This document shows, one piece after another, positions 1 through 9,038 of a DNA stretch of 64,000 nt. Within the stretch, counting starts at the first letter, position 1. Each line of letters begins with the position of its first letter. The position numbers and the translations under genes were made by a program. The DNA lies in assembly GCF_020524905.1 (NCBI RefSeq), contig NZ_JAIVKI010000003.1, positions 269,681 through 333,680 on the forward strand, in the 5' to 3' direction. Under the pieces are notes generated by a model. That model was not told the origin of the DNA and ran no database searches. It saw nothing but the letters and a program-made list of their open reading frames with translations. Source of the stretch: Microbulbifer variabilis. Lineage in GTDB: Bacteria; Pseudomonadota; Gammaproteobacteria; Pseudomonadales; Cellvibrionaceae.

Positions 1-1
1 G

Positions 2-145
2 GGATATTTAAAGGCAAATGTTGAGTATGGCTTACGCCATCCAGATTTAGCTAAGGAATACCGAGCTTATTTAAATACGTTGATGCTATCTGAGAGCAGG
101 GTTTCCAATGGTAAGCTCAAAATTTCACAAGAAGCTGTAGCATGA
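2..145 (+). CDS. 3' end of an unidentified gene (partial)
   Basis: An open frame runs in from the left window edge and stops at TGA 143-145, giving the last 47 residues of a protein (begins GYLKANVEYG, ends KISQEAVA). It is helical and charged, with no motif I recognise. It ends 16 bases before galE on the same strand, so it is probably the upstream gene of the same polysaccharide operon. The function cannot be named from this fragment. Confidence 0.55.
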   Translation, partial: GYLKANVEYGLRHPDLAKEYRAYLNTLMLSESRVSNGKLKISQEAVA

Positions 146-161
146 TGGAGACTGAGTAGCA

Positions 162-1199
162 ATGGTTAGAAAAGTATTGGTTACCGGGGGCGCTGGCTAC
201 ATAGGCTCCCACACCTTGGTGGCATTGCAAGAAGCAGGTTTTGAGGCTGTCGTCATTGACAGCCTGTGCAATAGCTCCGAAATAGCTTTACAGCGGGTAC
301 AAAGGATTACCGGTAAACCGGTGAGATTTTATCCTGGTGATATCAGAGATCGCAGACTGCTAGATCAAATACTTACTGAGAATAAGATTCATTCAGTAAT
401 TCACTTTGCTGGGTTGAAAGCTGTAGGAGAGTCTTCGCAGAAGCCGATCGACTACTACCAGAGTAATGTCGCTGGTAGCCTGGTATTGCTAGAGGCTATG
501 CAGGAAGCTGGAGTCAAGCGATTGGTTTTCAGCTCTTCGGCTACCGTTTATGGCAGTGAGGCTCCGGTGCCCTACGTGGAAACTCTGCAAACTGGAAACA
601 CCAGTAACCCATATGGCACCAGTAAATGGATGGTGGAGCAGATATTGCAGGATGCCGCCGCTGCGAACCAAGAGCTTTCTATGGCACTCCTTCGGTATTT
701 TAACCCTGTTGGGGCCCATCCCTCGGGACTGATCGGGGAAGACCCTCAAGGAATACCTAACAATCTGTTGCCGTATATCGCTCAGGTCGCGGTGGGAAAA
801 CGCAAAGAGCTGTCGATATTTGGTGATGATTATCCCACATCAGATGGTACCTGCTTGAGGGATTACCTGCATGTGATGGATTTAGCAATAGGGCATGTTC
901 GAGCCCTGGAATGGATAGAAGATAAAGTAGGTACAGAGGCATTCAACCTAGGAACAGGTAGGGGAACCTCCGTTCTCGAAATAGTTCGTGCCTTTGAACA
1001 TGCCTCTGGCGTACCAATACCCTATACAGTAGCGCCCCGTCGCGCAGGAGATCTGTCAGCCTTTTGGGCTGATGCCTCCAAGGCAAAGCGGGAATTAGGA
1101 TGGGTTGCAGATTTGGGGCTAAAGCAAATGATGGCGGATACATGGCGATGGCAAAGGGAAAATCCGCAAGGTTATAACGCTACCAACTCTGAGAGTTAG
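162..1199 (+). CDS. galE: UDP-glucose 4-epimerase GalE
   Basis: Interconverts UDP-glucose and UDP-galactose (or the N-acetyl forms) in the cytoplasm, supplying a galactose-type precursor to the polysaccharide locus. The 345-residue length is normal for GalE. The N-terminal Rossmann motif TGGAGYIGSH is at residues 8-17, a Ser-rich FSSSATVYG segment precedes the catalytic pair, and the SDR YxxxK pair is Y151/K155 in NPYGTSKW. The C-terminal half has the usual GalE landmarks RYFNPVGAH and LRDYLHVMDLA. The ATG is preceded by GGAG about 11 bases upstream. It follows an unidentified gene by 16 bases and is followed by about 360 bases without a gene. Substrate preference (Glc versus GlcNAc) cannot be read from the sequence. 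Confidence 0.95.
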   Translation: MVRKVLVTGGAGYIGSHTLVALQEAGFEAVVIDSLCNSSEIALQRVQRITGKPVRFYPGDIRDRRLLDQILTENKIHSVIHFAGLKAVGESSQKPIDYYQSNVAGSLVLLEAMQEAGVKRLVFSSSATVYGSEAPVPYVETLQTGNTSNPYGTSKWMVEQILQDAAAANQELSMALLRYFNPVGAHPSGLIGEDPQGIPNNLLPYIAQVAVGKRKELSIFGDDYPTSDGTCLRDYLHVMDLAIGHVRALEWIEDKVGTEAFNLGTGRGTSVLEIVRAFEHASGVPIPYTVAPRRAGDLSAFWADASKAKRELGWVADLGLKQMMADTWRWQRENPQGYNATNSES

Positions 1200-1557
1200 G
1201 TAGTAGCCCCAAAGAGAATATTTGCCTTTTGGTGTCAAGTAGAGAGATAGAAAGAGAAGGCGTAAATAATTACCACTTGCTAAATTGATTTTGTGTAGGA
1301 AATCATATCTGGATGTGGCTAATCTGGGCAGAGTATGAGCACCTATTTATGTAGAATACTCGATCCATGAAAAGTGAATAAATAGTCGCTTAAATTATAA
1401 ATTAGATAAGCATTCTACGAGAGTTTTGTTAATTTCCTCTATATGATTACAACGACATTAGGATATGAATAAAGAATAGATGGTACTAATCCATGGCTTT
1501 TGCCCGTTTGTGGATGAGATCGATAAGCTAAACTTAAATTGATAGCGGTATGATATT
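1200..1557. other. Gene-free stretch after galE
   Basis: About 360 AT-rich bases with no convincing coding frame. I see no strong terminator hairpin or repeat. It presumably carries the promoter or leader of the sulfotransferase gene that follows. Confidence 0.4.
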
Positions 1558-2499
1558 TTGAGTCCAATTGTGTTCGTACATATCCCAAAAACTGCGGGTA
1601 CCAGTTTTCGTTTGGGGGCTGATGCTTTTTTTGGGAAAGAAAATGTCTGTCGAGACTATGGAGAAAGGGCAGTAGAAACCAGTACGATTGTCAGAGAATG
1701 GATTTCTAGTGACAAAGACGGATGGTTATTTGCAAGAGACTTTGAAAAGCTGGGCTACCAATTTCTTACAGGGCATTTTCATGCGGCAAAATACATAAGT
1801 ATTTTTGATGCTAGTAGAATGATCACTTTTCTACGAGATCCAATACAGAGGATTGCCTCCGAATATAATCATTTTGTGAGGAATAATGGTTATAAGGGGA
1901 GTTTTGAAGATTTTTTTCGAAGCCCTCAAAATATTAATCGTCAGCTCCGCCTCGTGGGAAAGAATAACTGGGCAGAGTTTGGGTTTATTGGGTTTGTGGA
2001 TGCTTATCAGGATTCCTTAAAATTGCTCAATAGTAAGTTTGAAATTGATATTCCTCAGCTGCATGAAAACGTAGCAGAAAGTGAAGCAGTTAAACCACAA
2101 CAACTAACAGAAGATCAAGTAGACGAGTTGCAAATTCTTAATGCAGAAGAGTTGGAGTTTTTTAGCAATGCTCGGACGCAGTTTGACTGGCGTCTTCGCC
2201 TTGCGTGCGCTGATGAAAGCTATGTTTCGGGTTGTGTGACTCATGTTGAAATGGGAAAGCTAAAAGGTTGGGCAATCTCCGAGGATATTAATAACGCAGT
2301 ATTAATTCAGGCCAAAGTTAACAATGAGATTATTGGGGAATGTAAAGCTAATGAATTTCGCCCCTATTGTAGGGCGCGTGGGCTTGGTCGGGGCGGCTTT
2401 ATAGGCTTTTCGTTTGAATTTTCTAGAGAGGTAGATGTTGACTCTGTAGAGTGTGTTGTGGCTAACACACAGCAGCCTCTATTAAATTTATATAGTTGA
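1558..2499 (+). CDS. Sulfotransferase family protein with C-terminal beta domain
   Basis: Predicted PAPS-dependent sulfotransferase acting on a glycan. The N-terminus has the 5'-phosphosulfate loop HIPKTAGTSF (residues 8-17), and a 3'-phosphate binding segment TFLRDPIQRIASEYNHF lies near residues 90-106; both are hallmarks of the Sulfotransfer_2-type family. After about residue 225 there is a separate beta-rich tail containing GCVTH, KGWAISED and GGFIGFSF. Its pattern (GWA..., then RP...G...GF) resembles an accessory domain attached to glycan-modifying enzymes, and a similar one starts the O-acetyltransferase at 34174. The 313-residue frame opens with TTG at 1558, because the nearby ATG at 1550 runs into a stop at once; the start is therefore uncertain. 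It stands alone between two gene-free gaps. Confidence 0.8.
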   Translation: MSPIVFVHIPKTAGTSFRLGADAFFGKENVCRDYGERAVETSTIVREWISSDKDGWLFARDFEKLGYQFLTGHFHAAKYISIFDASRMITFLRDPIQRIASEYNHFVRNNGYKGSFEDFFRSPQNINRQLRLVGKNNWAEFGFIGFVDAYQDSLKLLNSKFEIDIPQLHENVAESEAVKPQQLTEDQVDELQILNAEELEFFSNARTQFDWRLRLACADESYVSGCVTHVEMGKLKGWAISEDINNAVLIQAKVNNEIIGECKANEFRPYCRARGLGRGGFIGFSFEFSREVDVDSVECVVANTQQPLLNLYS

Positions 2500-2953
2500 T
2501 TGTTTCGTTGCTTAAGAAATAAAAGATGATAATCTGATTTTATGTGAACTTGAGAGTAGGGTTATCCTGGAACCTACTTGGTAGAATTTTGGGTCATAGA
2601 GCATAAATTCATGGGAGGCTTCAATGGTAAAACGTTATATAAAAATATTTTACTAGAGATACGATTTCAATTGTATTGTAAGACTACCATGAAGTTTTCA
2701 AATTTTTGTAGGTTGGGTGTACATGAGTGCACCTCAAAATCAAGACGCTATGATTTTGATAATCTGAAACCCAGCGTATTTGAAAGTGGCGAGTAATTTG
2801 TCCCCAGGTTCAGAGAGGTTGTCATTTTCTGGGTTAGATTAAATCGCTATGAGGTTAAACCCCGTTCTGGCGATTATCTCAAGCTTGGATTGCGAATAAT
2901 AGATTTAAAATTATTTTTATAAAGTTTTTTTTACTAAATTGGTCTTGTAGGTT
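2500..2953. other. Gene-free stretch
   Basis: About 450 AT-rich bases. The only frame is a 72-codon one at 2578-2796 with no recognisable motif and no ribosome binding site, which I do not accept as a gene. No repeat or hairpin stands out. Confidence 0.35.
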
Positions 2954-5221
2954 GTGTTGAAGTTTTTAAAGTCTTTGTTTCATATTAATATATCCCCAAG
3001 GCTAAAGCCTGAAGTAGCAATTGAATGCGTCGATGATGCAAAGACAGTTTTTGACTGGTGCTCCAAGGGGAGTGATCCTCAATTTTTACTAAAAAATCAT
3101 ACCCTCAATGCCGGTTGGTATATGGTGGAAATTGAACTTAAGCATGATCAACCTTGTGCAGATTCAAAAATATACGTTGATTACGGTGAGGGATTTAATG
3201 AGGGTGATAGTTTTTCTATACCGATAAAATATGGAAGAATTACTAAGCGTCTTATTTATCTATCTTCCCCAGCACAGTCGCTGCGTTTTGATCCGCTGGA
3301 GACTGTAGGGTTGTTTACCATTCAGTATTTTCATTTAGTAAAGCTTTTACCTTACTTTGCTAAGGATAGACTGTCTCAGCGTCTAGTTAATATGCATTTC
3401 AAATTTCGTAATATGAGTAAGGAAAGTGTCCTAAAGCATATTTATGGGGAGTCCAACAAAAAAGGATGTAGTTGGCAAGAATTAGCGCTAAATTACTATG
3501 AAAAAACCTTTATTAAAAGGCGCCAGGTGAGGGATTATGCTGATTGGATAGAAAAGGTAGAAAATAATAATCTAAACTCTCGCAAATATTATAATAAAGA
3601 GATAGAGAGGGATATTCAGCCCCTTATCTCAATTATTCTTCCTACATTCAATTCAAATATTGATTTATTGAAGGAGTGCATTGAATCCGTAATTAATCAA
3701 ACTTATGATAAATGGCAATTATGTATCGCCGATGACGCTTCCCAGAGCTCAACGGTAAGAGCTTGTTTGAGAAAGTATCAAGAGTTAGATTCCCGTATCT
3801 ACGTAGATTACCGGAAAAACAATGGGCATATTTCTGCTGCTAGTAACAGCGCTTTATCATTGGTAAAGGGTGACTATATTGCCCTGTTGGATCATGATGA
3901 TATCTTGGCACAAAAAGCACTTCAAAGAGTTGCAGAAGAAATTTTGCAAAACCCACAGGCTTTGCTGCTATACAGTGATGAAGATAAAGTTGACAAATAT
4001 GGTGAACGTTATGATCCCCACCTTAAGCCAAGTTGGAATCCAGACCTGCTACTTTCACAAAATTATATCTGCCATCTAACCATAATTAAAACACAATTAG
4101 TGAGTCAAGTTGGCGGTTATCGAATTGGTGTTGAAGGCAGCCAGGATCATGATTTATTGCTGCGCTGTATGCCATACCTTGATTCCGATAATGTGGTACA
4201 TATCCCTGAGGTACTCTACCACTGGAGAGCTATTAGTGGATCTACAGCACAAGAGAGTAACGCCAAGAATTATGCCGCTACAGCGGGCTTAAAAGCCGTT
4301 TCCGATTACCTGAAACGTGAAGACCTAAGTGCAACAGCCGAGCCCGGAACTGTACCAAATAGCTATCGGGTCCGTTGGTCCATTCCCGAGCCAGCTCCGT
4401 TAGTGAGCCTTCTGGTCCCAACAAGAGACGGCATTGATATCCTTAAACCTTGTATTGAGGCTATTCTTTCCAAAACCAACTACTCTAATTTTGAATTGAT
4501 CATTTTAGACAACCAAAGTCGCTGTAAAGAAACATTACGCTTTCTTGAAGAAGTTACAAGCTCCGACTCACGGGTTTCTGTCCATCGTTGGGATCATCCA
4601 TTTAATTATTCTGCTATTAATAACTATGGAGTGAGCTTAGCGAAGGGTGAAATTATTGGATTGATAAATAATGATATAGAGCCGATTAATGTCCTTTGGT
4701 TGACGGAGATGGTAAGTCAGGCAATGAGACCTGAAATTGGCTGTGTAGGAGCTAAACTTTACTACCCAAATGATACGATTCAACACGGTGGTGTTATCTT
4801 GGGTATTGGTGGAGTTGCGGGGCATTCTCACAAATATTTTTGCCGTAATGATTATGGTTACTTTTCTCGGCTGCATTTGGTGCAGAATCTTTCTGCAGTA
4901 ACAGCTGCGTGCCTTCTATTACGTAAAGAAGTATTTGAACAAGTGGGAGGGCTGGATGAAAAAAACTTGGCTGTAGCTTTTAACGATGTGGATCTTTGCT
5001 TAAAAGTGCGTGAAGCAGGTTATCGAAACCTATGGACTCCATATGCCGAGCTTTACCATCATGAGTCAGTATCTCGAGGGACTGACAATACTATTTCTAA
5101 ACGTCGACGTGCACAAAAAGAGGCGGAATATATGCGTGCTCGCTGGGGCGAACAGCTGGATGCAGATCCTGCTTATAATCCCAATCTAACTCTGGTACAT
5201 GAAGATTTCTCATTGGCATAA
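2954..5221 (+). CDS. Tandem two-domain GT2 glycosyltransferase
   Basis: Predicted cytoplasmic glycosyltransferase building the capsule repeat. It has 755 residues: an N-terminal beta region (about 45-150, GWYMVEIELKHD), then two GT-A family 2 domains. The first begins near residue 224 (SIILPTFNS) and keeps the nucleotide-sugar motifs ADDAS and LLDHDD. The second begins near residue 486 (LLVPTRDG), has the variant LINNDIE in place of a classical DxD, and ends with the common FNDVDLCLKVREAGYR and HHESVSRG segments. The start is GTG; the next codon is TTG. The gene at 36496 is a full-length paralogue in which the first domain has lost its motifs. Acceptor and donor cannot be assigned. Confidence 0.9.
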   Translation: MLKFLKSLFHINISPRLKPEVAIECVDDAKTVFDWCSKGSDPQFLLKNHTLNAGWYMVEIELKHDQPCADSKIYVDYGEGFNEGDSFSIPIKYGRITKRLIYLSSPAQSLRFDPLETVGLFTIQYFHLVKLLPYFAKDRLSQRLVNMHFKFRNMSKESVLKHIYGESNKKGCSWQELALNYYEKTFIKRRQVRDYADWIEKVENNNLNSRKYYNKEIERDIQPLISIILPTFNSNIDLLKECIESVINQTYDKWQLCIADDASQSSTVRACLRKYQELDSRIYVDYRKNNGHISAASNSALSLVKGDYIALLDHDDILAQKALQRVAEEILQNPQALLLYSDEDKVDKYGERYDPHLKPSWNPDLLLSQNYICHLTIIKTQLVSQVGGYRIGVEGSQDHDLLLRCMPYLDSDNVVHIPEVLYHWRAISGSTAQESNAKNYAATAGLKAVSDYLKREDLSATAEPGTVPNSYRVRWSIPEPAPLVSLLVPTRDGIDILKPCIEAILSKTNYSNFELIILDNQSRCKETLRFLEEVTSSDSRVSVHRWDHPFNYSAINNYGVSLAKGEIIGLINNDIEPINVLWLTEMVSQAMRPEIGCVGAKLYYPNDTIQHGGVILGIGGVAGHSHKYFCRNDYGYFSRLHLVQNLSAVTAACLLLRKEVFEQVGGLDEKNLAVAFNDVDLCLKVREAGYRNLWTPYAELYHHESVSRGTDNTISKRRRAQKEAEYMRARWGEQLDADPAYNPNLTLVHEDFSLA

Positions 5222-5311
5222 AAATAATACCGCAAATAAATTATCCAAACTTAAACTCTCTTACGGTATCTTTATTTCTCTTGGTTTAAAGTAAGAACTG
5301 AAATTCCCTTA

Positions 5312-5422
5312 TGCTGCAAGCAGATCATCTTGCAACCCCATTAATAACTCATTCGGTGACCTTTCACCCAGGCTCGCTCCAGGCCTACTATTCAAACGAC
5401 CCTTACCAATTTCACTTACTAT
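5312..5422 (-). pseudogene. Transposase C-terminal remnant
   Basis: On the minus strand the segment reads KGRLNSRPGASLGERSPNEL and ends in a stop shortly after. The LNSRP...LG.R.PNE pattern is typical of the last part of IS30/IS3-type transposases. Nothing upstream on that strand restores a full transposase; instead the frame enters a CCAAGA repeat. I read it as a truncated insertion-sequence relic. The family is uncertain. Confidence 0.35.
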
Positions 5423-5466
5423 CCAAGACCAAGACCAAGACCAAGACCAAGACCAAGACCAAGACC
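5423..5466. repeat. Hexanucleotide tandem repeat (CCAAGA)7
   Basis: Seven perfect copies of CCAAGA followed by a CCAATA variant. Read on either strand it gives a dipeptide run (KT on plus, SW on minus). Six-base units do not change the reading frame. It lies in a gene-poor stretch just upstream of the capsule export genes. Confidence 0.9.
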
Positions 5467-6178
5467 AATAGGTTAAGATTTTATTCTGCTTTTGCGAATG
5501 GTATAAAATCATTGAGCTAATAAGAGTTATCCCAATTATAATAGGTCATTAGGTAGAAATCAGTGTCACGGCTTGTCTCTGTTATAGGGTCGTACCAAAT
5601 AGAATGGCATCCCCCCGTTTTTTAGGCTGCTAAAAAGCTACTTTTTTGCATCATTGTCCCAAAAATTATTGCGATGATTTATGCCTTGAGTCATTCGGTA
5701 GCGCCATAGATGTTGTCGTAAAAAGTGTTTTCTATACTGATTGCTAGGATCCGAGTGGAATGTGGTGCCATTTTAATTTCTATTTCTTCCGTTCCAGACG
5801 ATAAATTTTGGTATAAAGCTCCTGGTTTTCTTTTGGGATAATTGCCTTACTTGCAGGTGTGCACCGCTACATTCAGTCTTATGCTGCTTTACGCAGTGGC
5901 GAATGGTTGTTGTGCCGGTATCCAGGGAGGGCTGCATCCAGCTTGAACTCTAGGAAGAAAGACGCGACGTTGACTATTCATCGAACCCCTCTATTACAGG
6001 TGAAAATCTTAACACTTAAATTCTTATCCGAGATTAGTGGGCTACTTGATAATCGATTTAATATGAGGTGTCAAAACGGGCAGCGATAACATGCATAGCT
6101 AATTTTGAAAATAACTGGCATTTTCAGGATGATTCGCTATATATATATGTAAGTTTAGCATTGCTCACAATAACAAAA
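5467..6178. other. Gene-free stretch upstream of kpsM
   Basis: About 710 bases without a convincing gene. A 76-codon frame at 5859-6089 has no recognisable motif. The stretch looks like eroded sequence and must hold the promoter for kpsMTED, but I could not pick a reliable -35/-10 pair or a JUMPstart/ops element. Confidence 0.35.
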
Positions 6179-7006
6179 ATGAGTGTAGTCAATAATATCC
6201 AAGAAAAAACTGCTATGGGTCCCTCAAACTCACGCTCTGTCTGGCAGATACAGCGAGATGTAATCTTTGCGCTACTTTTACGTGAGATAAAGACCCGTTT
6301 TGGAAAATGGCGGCTGGGGTATGCATGGGTGCTTCTTGAGCCGGCAATGCACATTATGTTACTAGCAACGATTTTTAGCTTGATTGGTAGAGAATTCTAT
6401 CCTGGTGTGCCGACTGTTTTATTTATATTGGGTGGGATTGCACCGTTTCTATTTTTTAGCCATTCTTTCTCCAAGGGGCTAGCAGCAGTGTCTTCAAATC
6501 GAGGGCTGTTTAATTATCGACATCTGCGCCCATTTGATACAGTAGTTAGCAGGGTGTTACTTGAATTTGCTATTTATCTCTTAAGTATGTTTGTACTTTG
6601 GTTTGTACTTGCCTGGTTCGGAGTTAGAGTAGCTTTTGGGAATTTTCTTCTGCTTATTGAAGTTAATATTCTTTTCTTTTTCTTTAGCCTGGGGCTGAGT
6701 TTGGCCTTATGTGTTGTGGGTGAAAGGCTTCCGGAATTTTCTAAAGTTCTCCCTCTGGCTGTACGCCCTTTATATTTTATCTCCGGGGTTTTCTTCTCCC
6801 TGGAGCAGGTACCAGTGGAGTACCATGCCTATTTGGCCTGGAATCCATTGATGCATGTCATTGAATTGACACGAGAGGGGCTATTTGCCAATTACGAAGG
6901 TAAGTTTTCTAACTTTGAATATTTTACTTTTTCTTCCGTAGGTATGCTTGCCTTAGGCCTTCTGGTTTACAGGGCTCACTGGCGAGATTTGGTGCGCAGC
7001 CAATGA
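6179..7006 (+). CDS. kpsM: Capsule ABC transporter permease KpsM
   Basis: Inner-membrane ABC-2 type permease that, with KpsT, moves lipid-linked capsule polysaccharide to the periplasm. The frame could extend back to 6068, but family proteins are about 260 residues and start just before a segment like WQIQRDVIFALLLREIKTRF. I chose ATG 6179 (275 residues); ATG 6215 is also possible and no strong ribosome site decides. Several hydrophobic membrane segments are visible (for example MLLATIFSLIG, FLLLIEVNILFFFFSLGLSL), as is the family-typical LGYAWVLLEPA. It overlaps kpsT by four bases (ATGA), which indicates translational coupling. Confidence 0.9.
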   Translation: MSVVNNIQEKTAMGPSNSRSVWQIQRDVIFALLLREIKTRFGKWRLGYAWVLLEPAMHIMLLATIFSLIGREFYPGVPTVLFILGGIAPFLFFSHSFSKGLAAVSSNRGLFNYRHLRPFDTVVSRVLLEFAIYLLSMFVLWFVLAWFGVRVAFGNFLLLIEVNILFFFFSLGLSLALCVVGERLPEFSKVLPLAVRPLYFISGVFFSLEQVPVEYHAYLAWNPLMHVIELTREGLFANYEGKFSNFEYFTFSSVGMLALGLLVYRAHWRDLVRSQ

Positions 7007-7710
7007 TTAGGCTTGAAAACCTCACCAAGTCTTATAGAACCCCTCATGGACGTAAGATCCTTTTCCGGAATGTGAATGCCATTTTTCCAGAGGGAAAGAA
7101 TATTGGAATCCTTGGGTATAATGGAGCGGGAAAGTCCACCCTACTGCGGATCATTGGCGGGATCGACTACCCCGACTCTGGTCATGTAGTGTCAGATCAA
7201 AGAATATCCTGGCCCCTGGGCCTGGCTAGCGGTTTTCAGGGAAGTATGACCGGTAGGGAAAATGTTTCGTTTATTTGCGGAATTCATGGTATTTGGAGAG
7301 AAAATAAACGAAAGATAATGGATCAGGTACAGGAATTTGCCGAAATTGGTAATTATTTTGATGCACCAATTAAAACTTATTCATCAGGAATGCGTTCGCG
7401 ACTGGCTTTTGGGCTCAGTATCGCTGTGGAGTTTGATGTTTACTTAATAGATGAAGTAATGTCTGTTGGCGATGTTCACTTTAGAAGAAAATGTGAAACA
7501 GTAATATCTGAAAAGCGTACAAGCTCTAGCTTCATTATTGTGACTCATGCAATGTCAGTTTTGAAAAAAAATTGTGATGTGGGTATCTATATTGGAGATG
7601 GGCAGGTAAGGGTCTACCATTCTATCGATAAGGCTATTGCTTTATATCAGGCCGGAGTGCCAGACTCTAAGGTATCGGAAAATAATATGCCAAGTGCACT
7701 TAATGTATAG
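7003..7710 (+). CDS. kpsT: Capsule ABC transporter ATPase KpsT
   Basis: ATP-binding subunit that powers capsule export through KpsM. It has 235 residues, the family length. Walker A GYNGAGKST is at residues 38-46, the ABC signature YSSGMRSRL is near 125-133, and Walker B VYLIDE is near 146, followed by SVGD, which is typical of polysaccharide-export ATPases. There is no extra carbohydrate-binding C-terminal domain of the Wzt type, which points to a group 2 capsule transporter rather than an O-antigen transporter that recognises a modified end. The start overlaps the end of kpsM by four bases. Confidence 0.95.
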   Translation: MIRLENLTKSYRTPHGRKILFRNVNAIFPEGKNIGILGYNGAGKSTLLRIIGGIDYPDSGHVVSDQRISWPLGLASGFQGSMTGRENVSFICGIHGIWRENKRKIMDQVQEFAEIGNYFDAPIKTYSSGMRSRLAFGLSIAVEFDVYLIDEVMSVGDVHFRRKCETVISEKRTSSSFIIVTHAMSVLKKNCDVGIYIGDGQVRVYHSIDKAIALYQAGVPDSKVSENNMPSALNV

Positions 7711-7718
7711 TAATAAAT

Positions 7719-8948
7719 ATGGATGTGAATAGCACTTCAGTAGAAGAAGACAAGATGAGCTCTGTACGCGGCCTGTTGCAATCATTTATCGAAAAAATTA
7801 GTAGTGGAATCACTGATGCTTCCTTTCAGGATAAACCGTTATTGAATTTGTCCTTGTTCAGAAATCATTTCGGATTTCTATTATTCGTATTGCTGCCCTT
7901 ATTGCTTGTGGGGTTTTATTATCTATATGTGGTGACCGAACGCTATGTGAGCAGTACTCAGCTGATTGTTAAAGATACTGCTTCCTCCCAGGGTAGTCCA
8001 TCCGCACTGGGTTTTTTGATACCAGGTATGGGGGTCGATAATCAGGATGCTTTCTTGGTCGTCAACTATATCCAATCCCTAGACATGGCTCTTTACCTGA
8101 ATAGAGAGCTTAAGTTGATAGAGTACTACAAAAGTGACAGCCACGATATTTTTTCCCGGCTGGCAGAGGACGCTACTCAAGAAGATTATCTGGAGTACTA
8201 CCGAAATCACATCTCCGTGGGTCACGATGAAACCACTGGAATCATCACCATAGTAATGCAGGCCTTTGATCCTACCTATGCACGGTTGCTCATTGAGACC
8301 GTGACACAAAAATCTGAGGATTTTGTTAATGCTGTGAGTAACCAGCTAGCCGACAAACAGGTGACATTTGTGAAGAACGAGGTAGAACTTGCTCAAAATA
8401 AGCTCCGCATTACAAAACAGGATATTCTTGACTTCCAAAATAGTAACAACGTTGTGAGCCCCGAAGAATTAACCAAGGGGATTAGCAGTATTATTCAGAA
8501 CCTGGAGGCCCGTTTGGCAGAGCAGCGGGCCAAGCTCACGGCAGCTAAAACTTATCTGAATGCAGACTCTTCTCAGATAATTTCTCTTAAGGCAGAAATC
8601 GGCGCTTTGGAAAAGCAAATTGAATTTGAAAAAATCCGGCTAGTTGGTATAGGCGATAGAGAAGGTGAACAGAGGCTCAATACTCTGGGCGCTCACTTCC
8701 AGAATCTTGAGCTGGATTTGCAATTTGCGACTGATGCCTACGCCGCCTCTCTGAAAGCACTGGAAACTGCACGAATGGAAGCCTCTGGAAAACTGAAGCA
8801 CCTAATGGTTGTAACACAGCCTTCTCTTGCAGAGGAGGCAGAGTACCCACACAAAATTTATAACCTGGCTAGCCTGGGGATAATATTGTTGTTGCTGTAT
8901 GGCATTGGAAAGATGCTTGATGCCACTATTCGTGATCATCGGATATAA
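7719..8948 (+). CDS. kpsE: Capsule export inner-membrane protein KpsE
   Basis: Polysaccharide co-polymerase type protein that links the inner-membrane transporter to the outer-membrane channel. It has 409 residues with one hydrophobic segment near residues 48-70 (FGFLLFVLLPLLLVGFYYLY), a large periplasmic part with long helices (about 210-360), and a second membrane segment close to the C-terminus (LASLGIILLLLYGIG). This two-anchor layout and the TERYVSSTQLIVKD sequence after the first anchor match KpsE/CtrB. It starts eight bases after kpsT in the same operon. Confidence 0.92.
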   Translation: MDVNSTSVEEDKMSSVRGLLQSFIEKISSGITDASFQDKPLLNLSLFRNHFGFLLFVLLPLLLVGFYYLYVVTERYVSSTQLIVKDTASSQGSPSALGFLIPGMGVDNQDAFLVVNYIQSLDMALYLNRELKLIEYYKSDSHDIFSRLAEDATQEDYLEYYRNHISVGHDETTGIITIVMQAFDPTYARLLIETVTQKSEDFVNAVSNQLADKQVTFVKNEVELAQNKLRITKQDILDFQNSNNVVSPEELTKGISSIIQNLEARLAEQRAKLTAAKTYLNADSSQIISLKAEIGALEKQIEFEKIRLVGIGDREGEQRLNTLGAHFQNLELDLQFATDAYAASLKALETARMEASGKLKHLMVVTQPSLAEEAEYPHKIYNLASLGIILLLLYGIGKMLDATIRDHRI

Positions 8949-9038
8949 GTACTAATTTTAGTCAAATCTACCGGAATAAACGTGGTAGGCAGACAAAGGC
9001 TATTTTTTATATTAATTCATCCAATAAGATTGACCCAA

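Noticed and set aside
2578..2796. 72-codon frame between the sulfotransferase and the GT2 gene
   Set aside because: No ribosome site, no recognisable motif, and composition like the surrounding AT-rich non-coding DNA.
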